DNA of 64,000 nt from Branchiostoma floridae (GCF_000003815.2 NC_049986.1:22856906-22920905); one strand, 5' to 3'. Positions 47,210 through 57,834 are shown, counted from the first letter of the stretch. Numbers and translations are program-made. The notes: a model not told the origin generated them from the sequence alone.

Positions 47210-48945
47210 AGCACTCACCAGGGTAATGCGCATGTATAGATGCATTTGAGTGATATGCCAATCACACGTACATGTCAGGAGGTATATGTCTGTCTAGACA
47301 ACGCTACCCGGTGCATGAGGCAGCCACTCGATTGTTCCGGCTGTATGAAAGTGGGGTGCCTGACATGATGAGGTTACTGTTATGTATCGCCACTTCTATC
47401 TTTCTGTATTTTCTTTGGGCAGACGATGACCATGTGGCACTGCACCCAAGTTAGTATCTTATTTTAAAAGAGCCACACGCAAAGTACAAACAGAAGGTAA
47501 ATGTAGTCTTCTACCTCGGTCGTGTAAAGTGCATTTCCCAAGGGCACAACGTCGGTGGCACGGTGAGTATCGAACTTGGGGCACCTAGCTATAGGTTGGG
47601 ATGCTCTCAAGCACACACCAGGGAAATGCACATGCATAGACGACACATCTGAGTGATATGCCAATCACACCTAAGTGTCAGGAGGTATCCGTCTGTCTAG
47701 ACAACGCTAACCTGTGCATGAAGCTGCAACTCGATTTTCACGTCTGTATGAAAGTGGGGTGTGTGACATGGTGAGGGCACTGTGTTATGTATTACTACTG
47801 CTATCGTTTTTTTTTTTAATTTGCTATGGGACAGACGATGACCATGTGGCACTGCACCCAAGTTAGTATCTAATTTTAAAAGAGCCACACGCAAAGTACA
47901 AACAGAAGGTCAATGTAGTCTTCTACCTCGGCCGTGTAAAGTGCATATCCCAAGGGCACAGCGTCGGTGGCACGGTATCTAACTTGGGGCACCTAGCTAT
48001 AGGTTGGGATGCTCTTAAGCACACACCAGGGTGATGCGCATGCATAGACGACACATCTGAGTGATATGCCAATCACACCTAAGTGTCGGGAGGTATCTGT
48101 TTGTCTAGACAACGCTAACCTGTGCAGGAGGCAGCCACTCGATTGTCGCGTCTGTATGAAAGTGGGGTGCGTGACATGATGAGGCCACTGTTATGTACTA
48201 CTACTGCTATCTTTTTTTTTGTTATGGGACAGACGATTACCATGTGGCACAGCACTCAAGTTAGTATCTTATTTTAAAATTGCTACACGCAAAGTACAAA
48301 CAGAAGGTAAATGTAGTCTTCTACCTCGGTCGTGTAAAGTGCATTTCCCAAGGGCAGAACGGCTTTGGCACGGTGAGTATCGAACGTGGGGCACCTAGCT
48401 ATAGGTTGGGATGTTCTCAAGCACTTACTAGAGTAATGCGCATGCATAGATGCATTTGCGTGATATACCAATCACACGTACGTGTCAGAAGTTATATGTC
48501 TGTCTAGACAACGCTAACCTGTGCATGAGGCAGCCACTCGATTGTCGCGGCTGTATGAAAGTGGGGAGCGTGACATCGCGGGCACTGTTATGTACTAGCA
48601 CTATCTTTTTTTTATTTGCTATGGGACAGACGATGACCATGTGGCACTGCACTCAAGTTAGTAACTTATTTTAAAGTTCCCCACGCAAAGTATAAACATA
48701 AGGTAAATGTAGTCTTCTACCTCGGTCGTGTAAAGTGCCTTTCCCAAGGGCACAACGTCGATGGCACGGTGAGTATCGAACTTGGGGCCTCTAACTATAG
48801 GTTGGGGTGATCTCAAGCACCCACCAGGGAAATGCGCATGCATAGACGCCACATCTGAGTGATATGCCAATCACACGTACGTGTCAGGAGTTATATGTCT
48901 GTCTAGACAACGCTAACCTGTGCATGAGGCTGTCACTCGATTGTG
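47210..48945. repeat. 400-bp tandem array with embedded SINE-like tail, about 4.3 units
   Basis: TGATATGCCAATCACAC marks units at about 47252, 47655, 48063, 48462 and 48861, with periods 403, 408, 399 and 399. Each unit has GTCTGTCTAGACAACGCTA, ATGACCATGTGGCACTGCA and TACCTCGGTCGTGTAAAGTG followed by TTCCCAAGGGCAC. Read on the minus strand, the last is the same body as the tRNA-derived SINEs, with an AGTTCGATACTC B-box remnant. The minus-strand frames at 47464-47664, 48283-48471 and 48658-48870 are translations of the repeat, not genes. Confidence 0.9.
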
Positions 48946-48949
48946 ATGT

Positions 48950-49100
48950 GTAGAGAATTGCAAATTCTAGACGGAAGGATTTGCACCATCGCACGTGTTG
49001 GGGCTATTTAACGTGCATGGAGTGTGGCTCTCCTCATACACAGGACCTCCTTTTAACGTCCTATCCGAGGGAAGCTCCTAGCCGAAGCTAGCTACTCATT
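48950..49100 (+). repeat. Family B module between satellite and retrotransposon
   Basis: GACGGAAGGATTTGCACCAT, TATTTAACGTGCATGGAGTG and CCTTTTAACGTCC, then CCGAGGGAAG, parallel the piece at 55850-55970 (GACAGAAGGATTTGTTACAC, TTTAACGTACGTTTGGTGTG). It forms the 5' flank or fused 5' part of the following LINE. Confidence 0.5.
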
Positions 49101-49105
49101 TTCGC

Positions 49106-50365
49106 ATGAGTAAAGTATTTGAGAAGGAGGTCCACAAACAATTACTGGCTTACTTACATTCTCATGACATACTTTGTACCAACCAGTCAGGCTTCAGACC
49201 AAGCCATTCAACAACCACCACCTTACTCGATGTTACTGACTACATATTGCATAATATCAACAGTGGTAAACTAGTCGGTACTGTATTTCTTGATCTGAAA
49301 AAGGCGTTTGACACTGTTGATCACAGCCTACTTTTGACTAAACTGAATTGGATTGGCCTTCGGAGTACTGAGCTGGATTGGTTCACAAACTATCTTGCAG
49401 ATCGCCAACAGCGAGTCTCACTGAATGGTTGCACATCTGATTCCATTCCTATTACTATTGGGGTACCTCAAGGGTCAATTTTAGGTCCCCTTCTTTTCAA
49501 CCTGTTTATTAATGACCTACCCAAAGCTATAACCCGCAGTAAAGTAACCTTATATGCGGATGATACAGCTATATTCTTTTCAAGTAATGACCCCAGATGT
49601 ATAGAAAGCACATTAAACATGGAACTTAAACAAATTACTTCCTGGTTTAAGTCGAATCGACTTACTCTTAACATCAAGAAGACAAAGTGGATGCTTATGG
49701 GCTCCACTAGGAAAACAAATTCTACTCCTGATTTGGAGATCAAGATTAATGGTGATACATTGGAAAGGGTTAGCTCTTATAAATATCTGGGTGTCATACT
49801 TGATTCTAGCTTAAGTTTCACTGATCACTTGGATGAAGTGTGCAGTAAAATGTCACAGCGCCTAGGACTATTAAGACGCCTACGGCCTTATCTCTGCACT
49901 GGTGTAGCAAATTTGTTGTATAAAACCCTTGCTCTACCACTCCTTGAATATTGTAACGTGGTATGGGACAACTGCAGTGCAGCCAACAAGCAGCGTCTCC
50001 AAATCCTCCAGAACCGGGGCGCACGAATCATCCTCCGACGTGAGCCAAGGTCGAATGTTGGGGAGCTGCATCAGACACTGGGTTGGAGTCTGCTGCAGGA
50101 GCGAAGAAATCGGCAGATCTGCATTATGGTGTACAAATGCCTTCATGGCCTAGCACCCAACTACCTACTCAACACATTTCGTTTCAATAACCAAATCCAC
50201 ACTCATAACACCAGACAAGCACAACTCCTACATAAACCTAACTACACTTCAAGAGCAGGTCAACGCACATTTGCATACAGGGCAGCTGAAATATATAATA
50301 CACTTAAACCTGAGACAAAACAAGCAACTACTCTTAAAGCCTTTAAACAGTCTCTGATATCATAA
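49106..50365 (+). pseudogene. 5'-truncated non-LTR retrotransposon reverse transcriptase (CR1/Jockey group)
   Basis: 419 codons without interruption, covering most of an ORF2 reverse transcriptase that would copy element RNA at a nicked target. Seen: NQSGFRP at 26-32, catalytic FLDLKKAFD with Asp63, GVPQGSILGPLLF at 119-131, YADD at 150-153, the thumb-like YKYLGVILD at 225-233, and an L2/CR1-style C-terminus with THNTR and FAYRAAEIYNTL. The frame opens abruptly at the block that normally follows the YRPIS motif. The endonuclease, ORF1 and first RT block are absent and replaced by a family B repeat, so this copy cannot move by itself. The catalytic residues are intact, which suggests it is fairly young. 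Confidence 0.92.
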
Positions 50366-50817
50366 CGCTGACATTTGACCTCTGATCCCAATGACTGTTC
50401 AATTACCTTATGATTTTGTGATGTTGAGTTATTATTGTGTATGAATTGTTATTAGTAAGTTGCGTATATGATTTACTGATCCGAATTGGATTATTCTTTC
50501 TTATGTTCAGTCCGATTGATCAGGACAAATGGCACTGACCTCTGACCGCAATGACCGTCCAATGACCCTATGAGTTTGTAATCTCGAGTTGTTTTTGTTA
50601 TTAAGTATGAGTTGTTATTCTTTTGAGTTTTCCTAAGTTGCTTGTATGATTTACAAACCCGAATTGGATTATTGCTTTGTTATGTTCAATCCTATGTTTG
50701 TATTTATCCTTTGTACTTTGAGTTATTATTATTGTTATAGGGCTCCCTTGGAAATCAGTTACCACGTTAACTGAAGGGACTACCCTAATAATCAATAAAT
50801 AAATAAAATAAATAAAG
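50366..50817 (+). mobile_element. 3' UTR and tail of the retrotransposon
   Basis: Contains a direct duplication of about 178 bp (TGACCTCTGA.C.CAATGAC at about 50378 and 50536; CCGAATTGGATTATT at about 50481 and 50659). It ends in a run of AATA/AAT steps (about 50791-50816), typical of CR1/L2-type 3' tails. The SINE begins directly after it. Confidence 0.75.
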
Positions 50818-50820
50818 TGA

Positions 50821-50937
50821 GGTAAGCCGTGTAAAGTGCCTTTCCCAAGGGCACAAGATCGGTGACGTGGCCGGATTCGAACTCTAGACCTCTCGGTCCC
50901 AAGCCAAACACGCTGCCGCTGCGCCACGCTATCTCAC
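50821..50937 (-). repeat. tRNA-derived SINE
   Basis: On the minus strand: AGCGTGGCGCAGCGGCAGCG (A-box region), then AGAGTTCGAATCCGGCC (B-box), then TTGGGAAAGGCACTTTACACG. It is adjacent to the LINE tail in the opposite orientation, so it inserted separately. Confidence 0.8.
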
Positions 50938-50940
50938 AAG

Positions 50941-51560
50941 ACATTCTTCGTGACACGTCTTACTCCGAGGATGAACTAACTGAACGTATATGTACAACTC
51001 AGGGACAGGAACTTTGCACTATACCGATATTGATTGGAACAGAATCGCCTGCAGAAGATTGCCAATCTTCCACAACACTCCCCAGTCTGCTTCGTTTTTT
51101 TTTAAAACTAGCCCGTTACATACTGTTAGCTTAACTGCTTTCCGAGTTTGCAATCAACTTCAACCCCGGCATTAAACTTTTACATGTCATCTTCTGGGAA
51201 ACACAATCCATCAAACGCACATTCCGAACTTTATTATACGGTTCGCAAACTTTACGCTGCCCATTTGGCAGACGCTACGAACGTGGCAGTTCCCGGAAAA
51301 TTGGTTTTGAACTTCACGGAAGGATCATTCCATGCCTTAGAAGTTGTAGGGGTTTCCAAGGTCTGACCTTCCACCCAAATTGAAGGTATCCCTATCTCGG
51401 CACTAGGGTGACAACTTCGCTGAGGCCGGGCGAGTTTACAGAGTGTTGACCATATTTCATTGATTTTTTTTACCCTTTATTTTCGTCATATTTTTAGTCA
51501 TGACTTTACATTTTGCATGAAAACCAATTGTAAAAACCTAGGTGTCACAAATTCGAAAAG
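50941..51560. other. No gene seen
   Basis: Short open frames at 50862-51366 start within the SINE or are unrelated. No domain recognised. Confidence 0.35.
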
Positions 51561-51566
51561 TAAAGT

Positions 51567-52199
51567 CAGGGGTGCCTAAGCATTTGCACGAACCCTATGA
51601 AATTCGTACGAATATTATGTGATACACACGAATCACTATGCGAAAACGCACGAATATTATGAAATTCGCACGAATCACTATGCGAAATCGTACGAATTTT
51701 ATGAAATTCGCACGAATCACTATGTGACACACACGAGCCTTATGTGATTTGCACGATCCTTATGCAAAAACGGCGGCCGGGAGGAGGCATGATTTTGAGC
51801 GTTTCTACCCGAGATATTTATATTTCAAGGCATGGAATGGACATTTACCGTCGCAAAGATGTATTTGATAGCCTGTGAGCTACTGTTTAGCTTCATTTCG
51901 GCGTGTTACATCGTATTTTCAGTCGCCGAAGCGGCGAAGCCGCCATCTTGAAAATCCCGCTCCGTTTGTCACGTGACCCCGCCAGTGGTTGCGCAATTTC
52001 GCATAAGGATCGTGCAAATCACATAAGGCTCGTGTGTGTCACATAGTGATTCGTGCGAATTTCATAAAATTCGTACGATTTCGCATAGTGATTCGTGCGA
52101 ATTTCATAATATTCGTGCGTTTTCGCATAGTGATTCGTGTGTATCACATAATATTCGTACGAATTTCATAGGGATCGTGCAAATGCTTAGGCACCCCTG
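51567..52199. mobile_element. 633-bp foldback element with 200-bp repetitive arms
   Basis: Ends CAGGGGTGCCTAAGCATTTG and the complement. The arms run to 51765 and from 52001, nearly exact inverted copies about 200 bp long. Each arm is an array of about nine 20-22-bp units of the form (C/T)ACGAATnnnTATGnnAnnnCG, which are themselves partly palindromic. AAAGT flanks both ends (51562-51566, 52200-52204), a likely 5-bp target duplication. The 235-bp core contains GCCGAAGCGGCGAAGCCGCC and no open frame. Non-autonomous; superfamily not settled. Confidence 0.9.
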
Positions 52200-52272
52200 A
52201 AAGTCAAGTAAGTAAATTTAGGCCACAGCGAGGTCGCAGTGCTATCGCCGTCTAGTGAACTTGGGATTCAAG

Positions 52273-52465
52273 GTATCGTGTTACCAGTAGTGGCGGGAAA
52301 AATTACATGTTCAAAGCAATACAATGGCAGGAGAAGTAAGCTGTCAATCAGCAGCGTTGATGTTCAAGGTATCATTTTACGAGCAGTGGCGGGAAAAAGT
52401 AAGCTGTAAGACACCAACTCTGATGGTAAAAGTATCATGTTACCATTAATGGCGGGAAAATGCTA
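52273..52465. repeat. Tandem units each carrying TGGCGGGAAAA
   Basis: GTATC(G/A)T(G/T)TTAC....(A/T)GTGGCGGGAAAA-like units lie at 52273, 52370 and 52432. A fourth GAGTGGCGGGAAAA occurs at 52724. GGCGGGAAA matches the E2F/DP core, but the regularity could simply reflect local duplication. Confidence 0.6.
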
Positions 52466-52739
52466 CCCTGTGGGCAAACTACGTAGGCGGCTCCTCCAAA
52501 CACTTACCAGCCCCCTCCTATGTATCTAGCTAACCGACAGTATAAAAGAAGGCTACTCCTGCAAGTGTTTTTTTCAGCAAGGGAAGCTTTGTTTTGTGAG
52601 GGTGGCTGGATGTGAGGAGATGACAAAAACACGAATGATTCCAAATTACACGCCCGTCCCCAGCGATGCCTGTATGTATGTATATGTATGAAGCAATCAT
52701 GCTGCATGAATTCAGTCACCAGGAGTGGCGGGAAAATAA

Positions 52740-53095
52740 CACATCACCACCAATGGTTGAACAGCCTGGGTTCCCGCAAGGTGTAAACTTGGTTGCCAAA
52801 CTTCTTTTCTGGTATCGTCGTTGGCAGAAAGGAGCTGTAGACCGTTATATCATGGCAAAGCTTAGGCACGTTACGGAGCCTATAGCTCTTATCTGTAGCA
52901 AGCCCAAGTACAGAAATTATCCGTACACTATTTGCCAGGTTGTCATGAATGTCGTACAATCACATAGTCTCCAGGACTTTGTGATTAATATTTAGGTTTA
53001 TTGCAATTGTAGTTTGACGTCTTTTTTATACTTGTTTGCTTTCAATTCGTCACTGGTGATGATGCTTCAGGTATTCTCAAATGAATGTGCTTAGA
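52740..53095. other. No gene seen
   Basis: A 109-codon frame (52666-52995) overlaps the tandem TGGCGGGAAAA region and has no recognised domain. Confidence 0.35.
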
Positions 53096-53169
53096 GTAGT
53101 GATCGCACAGCTTCTTGAGGTCATTAGAATCTCCCTCGAGCTCACTTCAAAGTCGTACAGTTTATGGTT

Positions 53170-53970
53170 AGTTACTGATTGACGATATCTCGTTTGCTGA
53201 AGATTGCAGCGATACCAAGGACCATTAGGCAAAAGAGGAATTTGTTGGGCTTGTATTAGATGTTTGTTTGCCTGACAGTAATGATATTTCAGTACTTAGA
53301 ATTGTTACCAAAGTGCTACAGTTACGTCTTTCTTTATAGTAGTTTTATTATGATTGTCGTTCGTCATAGATTGTAGCAATGTTTGGAACCATGTAGCAAA
53401 TGAGGCTCCTGCTAAATGTGAAGCAGATGTTTCTTTGAATGTCACTTTTACTACTTCATCAGACGTTACAACGGCAGCCTGAGTTCGACGCCTTTCTTTA
53501 TGGTCGTTTCAGCATAAATGGGGAGTTCTCGTTTGCCGAAGATTGCATCTCTGTTGGCCATCACATGCATGGCTCGAAATACCACCTGCATATGCAGGTT
53601 AGTGCAGGCAAAATTGGAGCTGTGCAGGTACTTGTGATGTCTACCTGCACCTAACCTGCACTGGTCCATGTACTGGTTTTTATACATAAATGTCCTATGA
53701 TGTAGGTGTATATGGATTTTTATCAGCTGCATTGACTGTTACCACCTATGAAGTATAAAAGAAAAAAATAGCAATGGTTCCTGAACAATTTTAATATGAT
53801 CCATATTTCATAAAGTCAGAGTGGTGCAGGTAAAAGTTGTCTGGTGCAAGTAATTTTCAATGTTACCTGCACCAGTGCAGATATGCAGAGGAAAGTATTT
53901 CGAGCCCTGACAGGGCAATAGATCCAAGTTCAAGATTTGTAGCAGATGCTTGTTTGAATATCACCTATGC
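53170..53970. repeat. Diverged local duplications around a MITE
   Basis: CGTTTGC(T/C)GAAGATTGCA occurs at about 53191 and 53529. GCAGATG(T/C)TT(G/C)TTTGAAT..CAC with ACTTCATCAG / ATGTCATCAG occurs at about 53421 and 53942. The MITE at 53571-53906 separates the second pair. Confidence 0.55.
53571..53906. mobile_element. 336-bp TIR element, hAT-like ends
   Basis: The left end GGCTCGAAATACCACCTGCA and right end (complement GGCTCGAAATACTTTCCTCTG) share about 12 perfect terminal bases, then looser pairing with GCATAT. The inside is rich in CACCTGCA / TGCAGGT palindromes. The right terminus extended outward reads CGAGCCCTG, so the original end may have been CAGGGCTCG, a common hAT-type start; the left end reads CATGGCTCG. 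No convincing target duplication remains. Confidence 0.6.
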
Positions 53971-54059
53971 TATGTCATCAGCACTCCTAGGCATAGCGAA
54001 GAGCACTTATAGTTATGGCTGTTTTATGTATGCGCTGAGCCATCGTGGGATAATATAGC

Positions 54060-55000
54060 CAACGTATTATCAGGGAAAAGTACTACGCGTGCCAAATGTT
54101 TGTTGGAATGGTACCAAGGCTAGTTCATCAGGATTCACCTTGTTCATCAGCTTGAAATAGTCTTTCCAGTAGTATGAAGGGGATTTAGTTGATGTTCTGT
54201 TATCTCATATCAGAATGGCGGAAGGGGTATTATCTGACTTTGTTGCATAATGGTTCGTGACGGCCATATAGAAGGATCTTGCATAAAAATGGCCACGTAG
54301 ATAAAATATTTGGTCACAGGGGAATCTGGTCACTCTCCACTGTCTTTTGATGGCAGCACGGGTATATATGACATTGTTGCGTAATGGTTCGTGTCGAGAC
54401 TGAAGCAGGAACTTGTATGGATGTGGTCATTCAGGTGCAATAGTTTTTCCTAACAGTATGAATCACTATATTCGTTGTTTTCGTTCATCTTAGGGTGGTA
54501 GCATGTTATTTCATGCCTTGTGTTAACCTTGTAACTTGTTGGATGCTACTTTGGCTAATTCAGCTACTGCTGGCTGTTATCTTTGCATGTTTGGCCATTG
54601 CCTCGTTTCACTTTCAATTAACTTTATTTGTTTTACACTCGGGTCGAAATAAAACCTGCTTTTCAGGCAGTCCTGGACTTACATAAAACACAATAACAAT
54701 AACGACACATTTCTCTGACAACTAAACTAGCTATGATACATTATCAGTAATCAAGTAAACTATACGTCAATTGTCGTTTAAATCGGACCTGAGCTTCAAC
54801 AGGCGTCGTGATTCAAGAGGGAGCTGAAAAATGCAGCAGAAATTGAGAATCATCTGTTAAAGTATAGGACTACCATTGCCAAGCACTTGTCAGGACACGA
54901 CTAGTGCTAGTTCATCATGAGTCACCGAGGCCACCGAGGTGAAACGGTCTTTCTTATAGTAATCTCAATATACGTGACTAGTGGCTGTATCCTGACAATT
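54060..55000. repeat. Weak long-range local duplication
   Basis: A CTAGTTCATCA.GA.TCACC block followed by a TGAAA(T/C)(A/G)GTCTTTC block occurs at about 54119 and 54909. The DNA between has no recognised gene; a 63-codon frame at 54495-54686 is hydrophobic but unsupported. Confidence 0.4.
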
Positions 55001-55052
55001 GCTGCAATACTGGAATTAGCACGCAAACAGCAGTACGTGCCAGGTTTGTAGT

Positions 55053-55160
55053 AGAACCTCTTTAGAAGTTATGTAAGGTACCGTTCGTCAAAAGACACTC
55101 GCCAGTAGAATCTTGTTAGAAGTCATGTATGGTACCGTTCGTCAAAAGAAACTTCTTGTG
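55053..55160. repeat. 54-bp tandem duplication
   Basis: Two units (55053 and 55107) share TTAGAAGT.ATGTA.GGTACC and GTTCGTCAAAAGA. Confidence 0.85.
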
Positions 55161-55194
55161 AGTATATCTATGTGTCCGTGAGTGTGTGTTTACA

Positions 55195-55285
55195 TAGGTG
55201 ATGTATATTCTCACACATACACACACACACGCACGAATATATAATATATAATAAGATATAATGCCGGCTATATATCATATATAAC
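55195..55285. repeat. CA and TATA simple repeats
   Basis: A CACACA tract (about 55212-55231) followed by ATATAATATATAATA-type sequence. Confidence 0.75.
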
Positions 55286-55539
55286 GACTTCACGCCATGT
55301 TGATATATATGGTCATTGTCTCTTGCGCCATAGTTAAAGAATGCAGCAATGCTCAGAAATATCAATATTTGAGGTGATAGGCAATCTGTAGTAGGTAATT
55401 GGAATTTTACCTAATTAGTCCTACTTTATCGGGACAAGAAGCTCCTCTGTGGTTTTGACGATTAATCGCTTGCTGAGGAATGCAGAAGTGTTAAGTATGG
55501 GCCAAGTATGAGTAAAAAAACTTTTTTGAATTCTCCCAA

Positions 55540-55975
55540 CGCTACATTGTCAGGAATTATAGTGGTTACTGCAATGAGGTAGACAGGTAGGTAGTCCACG
55601 TACGGGGTTGTGCCCGCACCATTGATGTCATACTCGTCCTTTGGCTGATACAAGGCAGGTTCCGCCAGGTCCCCCATCCGGGTGAAGGATGTAGATAACT
55701 CCAGGGCCCCACAGTAAAGCAGTGTGATACACTGAGTTGGGCTACCCTGGTTAAAGAAAACAGAATTTAAAAAAAAAACGTATTTGGCTGATACTAAACG
55801 GAGGATCGCCAGGCCTCTATCTTGGTGATTTGTAGTGAATCTCTCTAACTCCAGACAGAAGGATTTGTTACACTTGTACATGGCCATATACTCTTTTTCG
55901 AAATGTGTGTTAGGTTCTTTAACGTACGTTTGGTGTGACTCTCCCTAAACACGGAACCTACGTTGGATCGAACTT
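55540..55975 (-). repeat. GC-rich block and family B piece
   Basis: 55580-55750 is markedly GC-richer than its flanks, with a 141-codon minus frame across it (55462-55887). 55840-55975 resembles the family B module at 48950-49090. The block ends in a CTGGTTAAAG / A8 stretch. I lean to an interspersed repeat with fortuitous coding appearance, but an exon reading MGDLAEPALYQPKDEYD cannot be excluded. Confidence 0.4.
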
Positions 55976-56365
55976 TTGTTTAATTGGTCATTTAGACATA
56001 CGTGCGGCGATGTCGTTTTCTAGGGATTGCACCAACTCTGGGATCATCGTTCAAAGAAAGAGTCGTGCTACTCTTGTAGTATAGACCAGTCGGAATATAA
56101 TCGGTGCTATTTCATCATGGGTTCGGTAGAAACCGACCTTAGAATGGTTATTGCACGATTCTCTGAGATTGTCTCTGCGTGGAGATTGCCATGTCGCAGC
56201 ATGATGCGACTTCATTGATGTTATAATTAAAAGCTTAATTAACAACAATCTCCTCAAGCATCATTTAACACTATGGGTTTCCGACGTTGTCTCTCAAGTT
56301 AATCATTTTTGTATCAAATTGCATCACGGTCGCCAATAATAATATTAGCAATTACATTATGTACA
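55976..56365. other. No gene seen
   Basis: Intergenic; overlapping short frames on both strands only. Confidence 0.35.
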
Positions 56366-56369
56366 TTCG

Positions 56370-56925
56370 CAGTGCTCATTCTGTTTACGTTTCATATCTT
56401 AACTATTATAGAAGAACATTTGAAGTGTAAACCATTAACTAAAATACACGTAGATAAGGAATAGATTACATGGCTTATTATGTGAAGCAGACAGTCATCA
56501 AACTCTAAATGTCGGTTCTGCTGTAGAGCACTCAAGGCCCATTCTTTTTGCGTTTCACATTTTTATCTAAAGTATTGTAGAATTCTCTCTAAACCATTAT
56601 CTGCAAGCACACTTTTAGATAAAGATATAGATTACATGACTTCTTATGTGAATCAGACAGTCACCAAACGCTCTACACGTCTTCCTTTTTCCCCTGAAGT
56701 ATCCTAAGTTTGTGCTGTTCTGAGTGCTCATTCTGTTTACGTTTAATTTTATAGAATTACATTCTAAAGTGTAAACCGTTAAATGAAATCACACTTACTG
56801 ATAAAGAAATGGATTACATGACATTTTAGGCGAAGCTGACAGTCACCAAACTCTCTACACGTTTTCCTTCTCCTGAAAGTCGTAAGTTTCTGCTGTAGAG
56901 CTCTCAAGGCCCATCGATCGCACGA
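56370..56925. repeat. Tandem array, about three units of 165-185 bp
   Basis: GATTACATG marks units at 56464, 56629 and 56812. Each unit also has CATTCT.TTT.CGTTT, a TCTAAA/TGTAAACC.TTA block, ACAGTCA.CAAAC, and CTGTAGAGC.CTCAAGGCCCAT in the first and last. Confidence 0.8.
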
Positions 56926-57099
56926 GCACCCTTGTCAGGGGAGGGTGAAGGGCAACTGATCCATCATGAACCTCTTCGTTTGCAATAAAGTCTTCCCCAC
57001 GCCCTGATCCAAACGCGGAAGGGGATAAGGAAGTTTGAAAGACAGGCATGTAGCGGGTGAATGGGAGCAGCCACCCGTGAAGTGGGGTGTTATAACGGA

Positions 57100-57465
57100 G
57101 CACCGGTTCGTTTGGCGTGAGCGTGACTGGAGACTTGATTGCGCCGCTACGCTGTGAGCGAGGGGTCGTGTACTAGTCGTTCCATGCTTCCCTTTCCAGG
57201 CATATGTTGCCATGCAGCTACGCGATGCTTTAAACGTGCTTTCAAACCCTTATTCGTCATGATCTTTTGTGTCAAATTATTGTAACATGATACAAAACAG
57301 ATAATTCATTTAAGAATCTTCAGGGTGGTCCTTCCAGTCAACTTAACTGATTTCCAAGGGAGCCCCCACAAAAAATTTAAAAAAATCAAGATACTGGAAA
57401 ATCATTATTTTAAACATAGGATCATACATGTAAAAACAAAAATACTACTTTCGTTTTGTAAGGAG
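57100..57465. other. No gene seen
   Basis: Intergenic; no recognised element. Confidence 0.35.
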
Positions 57466-57470
57466 GACTA

Positions 57471-57834
57471 AGGCCACACCGATTTAATTTCTTGGTTCAC
57501 GGATTCGCTCGCTCCTATTTTTTGGAAAAAAAATAAAAATAAAAATTACTACTCAGCAAATTTTCACCATTAATGAAACCATTCACCAACTTTCTGGTGT
57601 AGCAAATTGGCCTTTATATTATAAGCTCCTTAAAGTGTGGGTACAGGTGCTGTTACTGTACAAAAATAGTGTTTTTGTACTTTTTTCAAGCTGAAAACTT
57701 TTTATTCTTTATGTTTTGGATTAGCCGTTACCTTTACCCCAACCATTTTACAATTTTTATTTTTATTTCGCCCTCTCGCTCCATATTCTTTATGAAAAAA
57801 TCCGTGAACCAAGAAATTAAATTGGTGTGGCCTA
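57471..57834. mobile_element. 364-bp foldback MITE (AGGCCACACC ends)
   Basis: The left arm AGGCCACACCGATTTAATTT, continuing CTTGGTTCACGGATT, is matched by the inverted right arm ending at 57834 with a single change over about 35 bp. A second inverted layer (GCTCGCTCC / TCGCTCCAT with A/T tracts) follows inside. Related ends occur at 3092-3140 and 30622-30662, so it is a family in this genome. The A/T-rich middle has no coding frame. Confidence 0.8.

Noticed and set aside
47464-48870. Three similar minus-strand frames starting MAYHSD or MVYHAN, looking like a protein family
   Set aside because: They are translations of the same 400-bp satellite unit with a SINE-like tail. Similarity follows from DNA duplication.
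51600-52170. CACTATG words, three per arm, in the foldback element resemble RAG/Transib-type heptamers, and the 5-bp flank also fits that group
   Set aside because: The words lie inside the arms. The termini are CAGGGG, not CAC-type heptamers, and no RAG-like or Transib-like coding sequence is present.
55462-55887. 141-codon minus-strand frame as a gene
   Set aside because: It crosses a GC-rich repeat-like block and part of interspersed family B; no splice structure or domain supports it.
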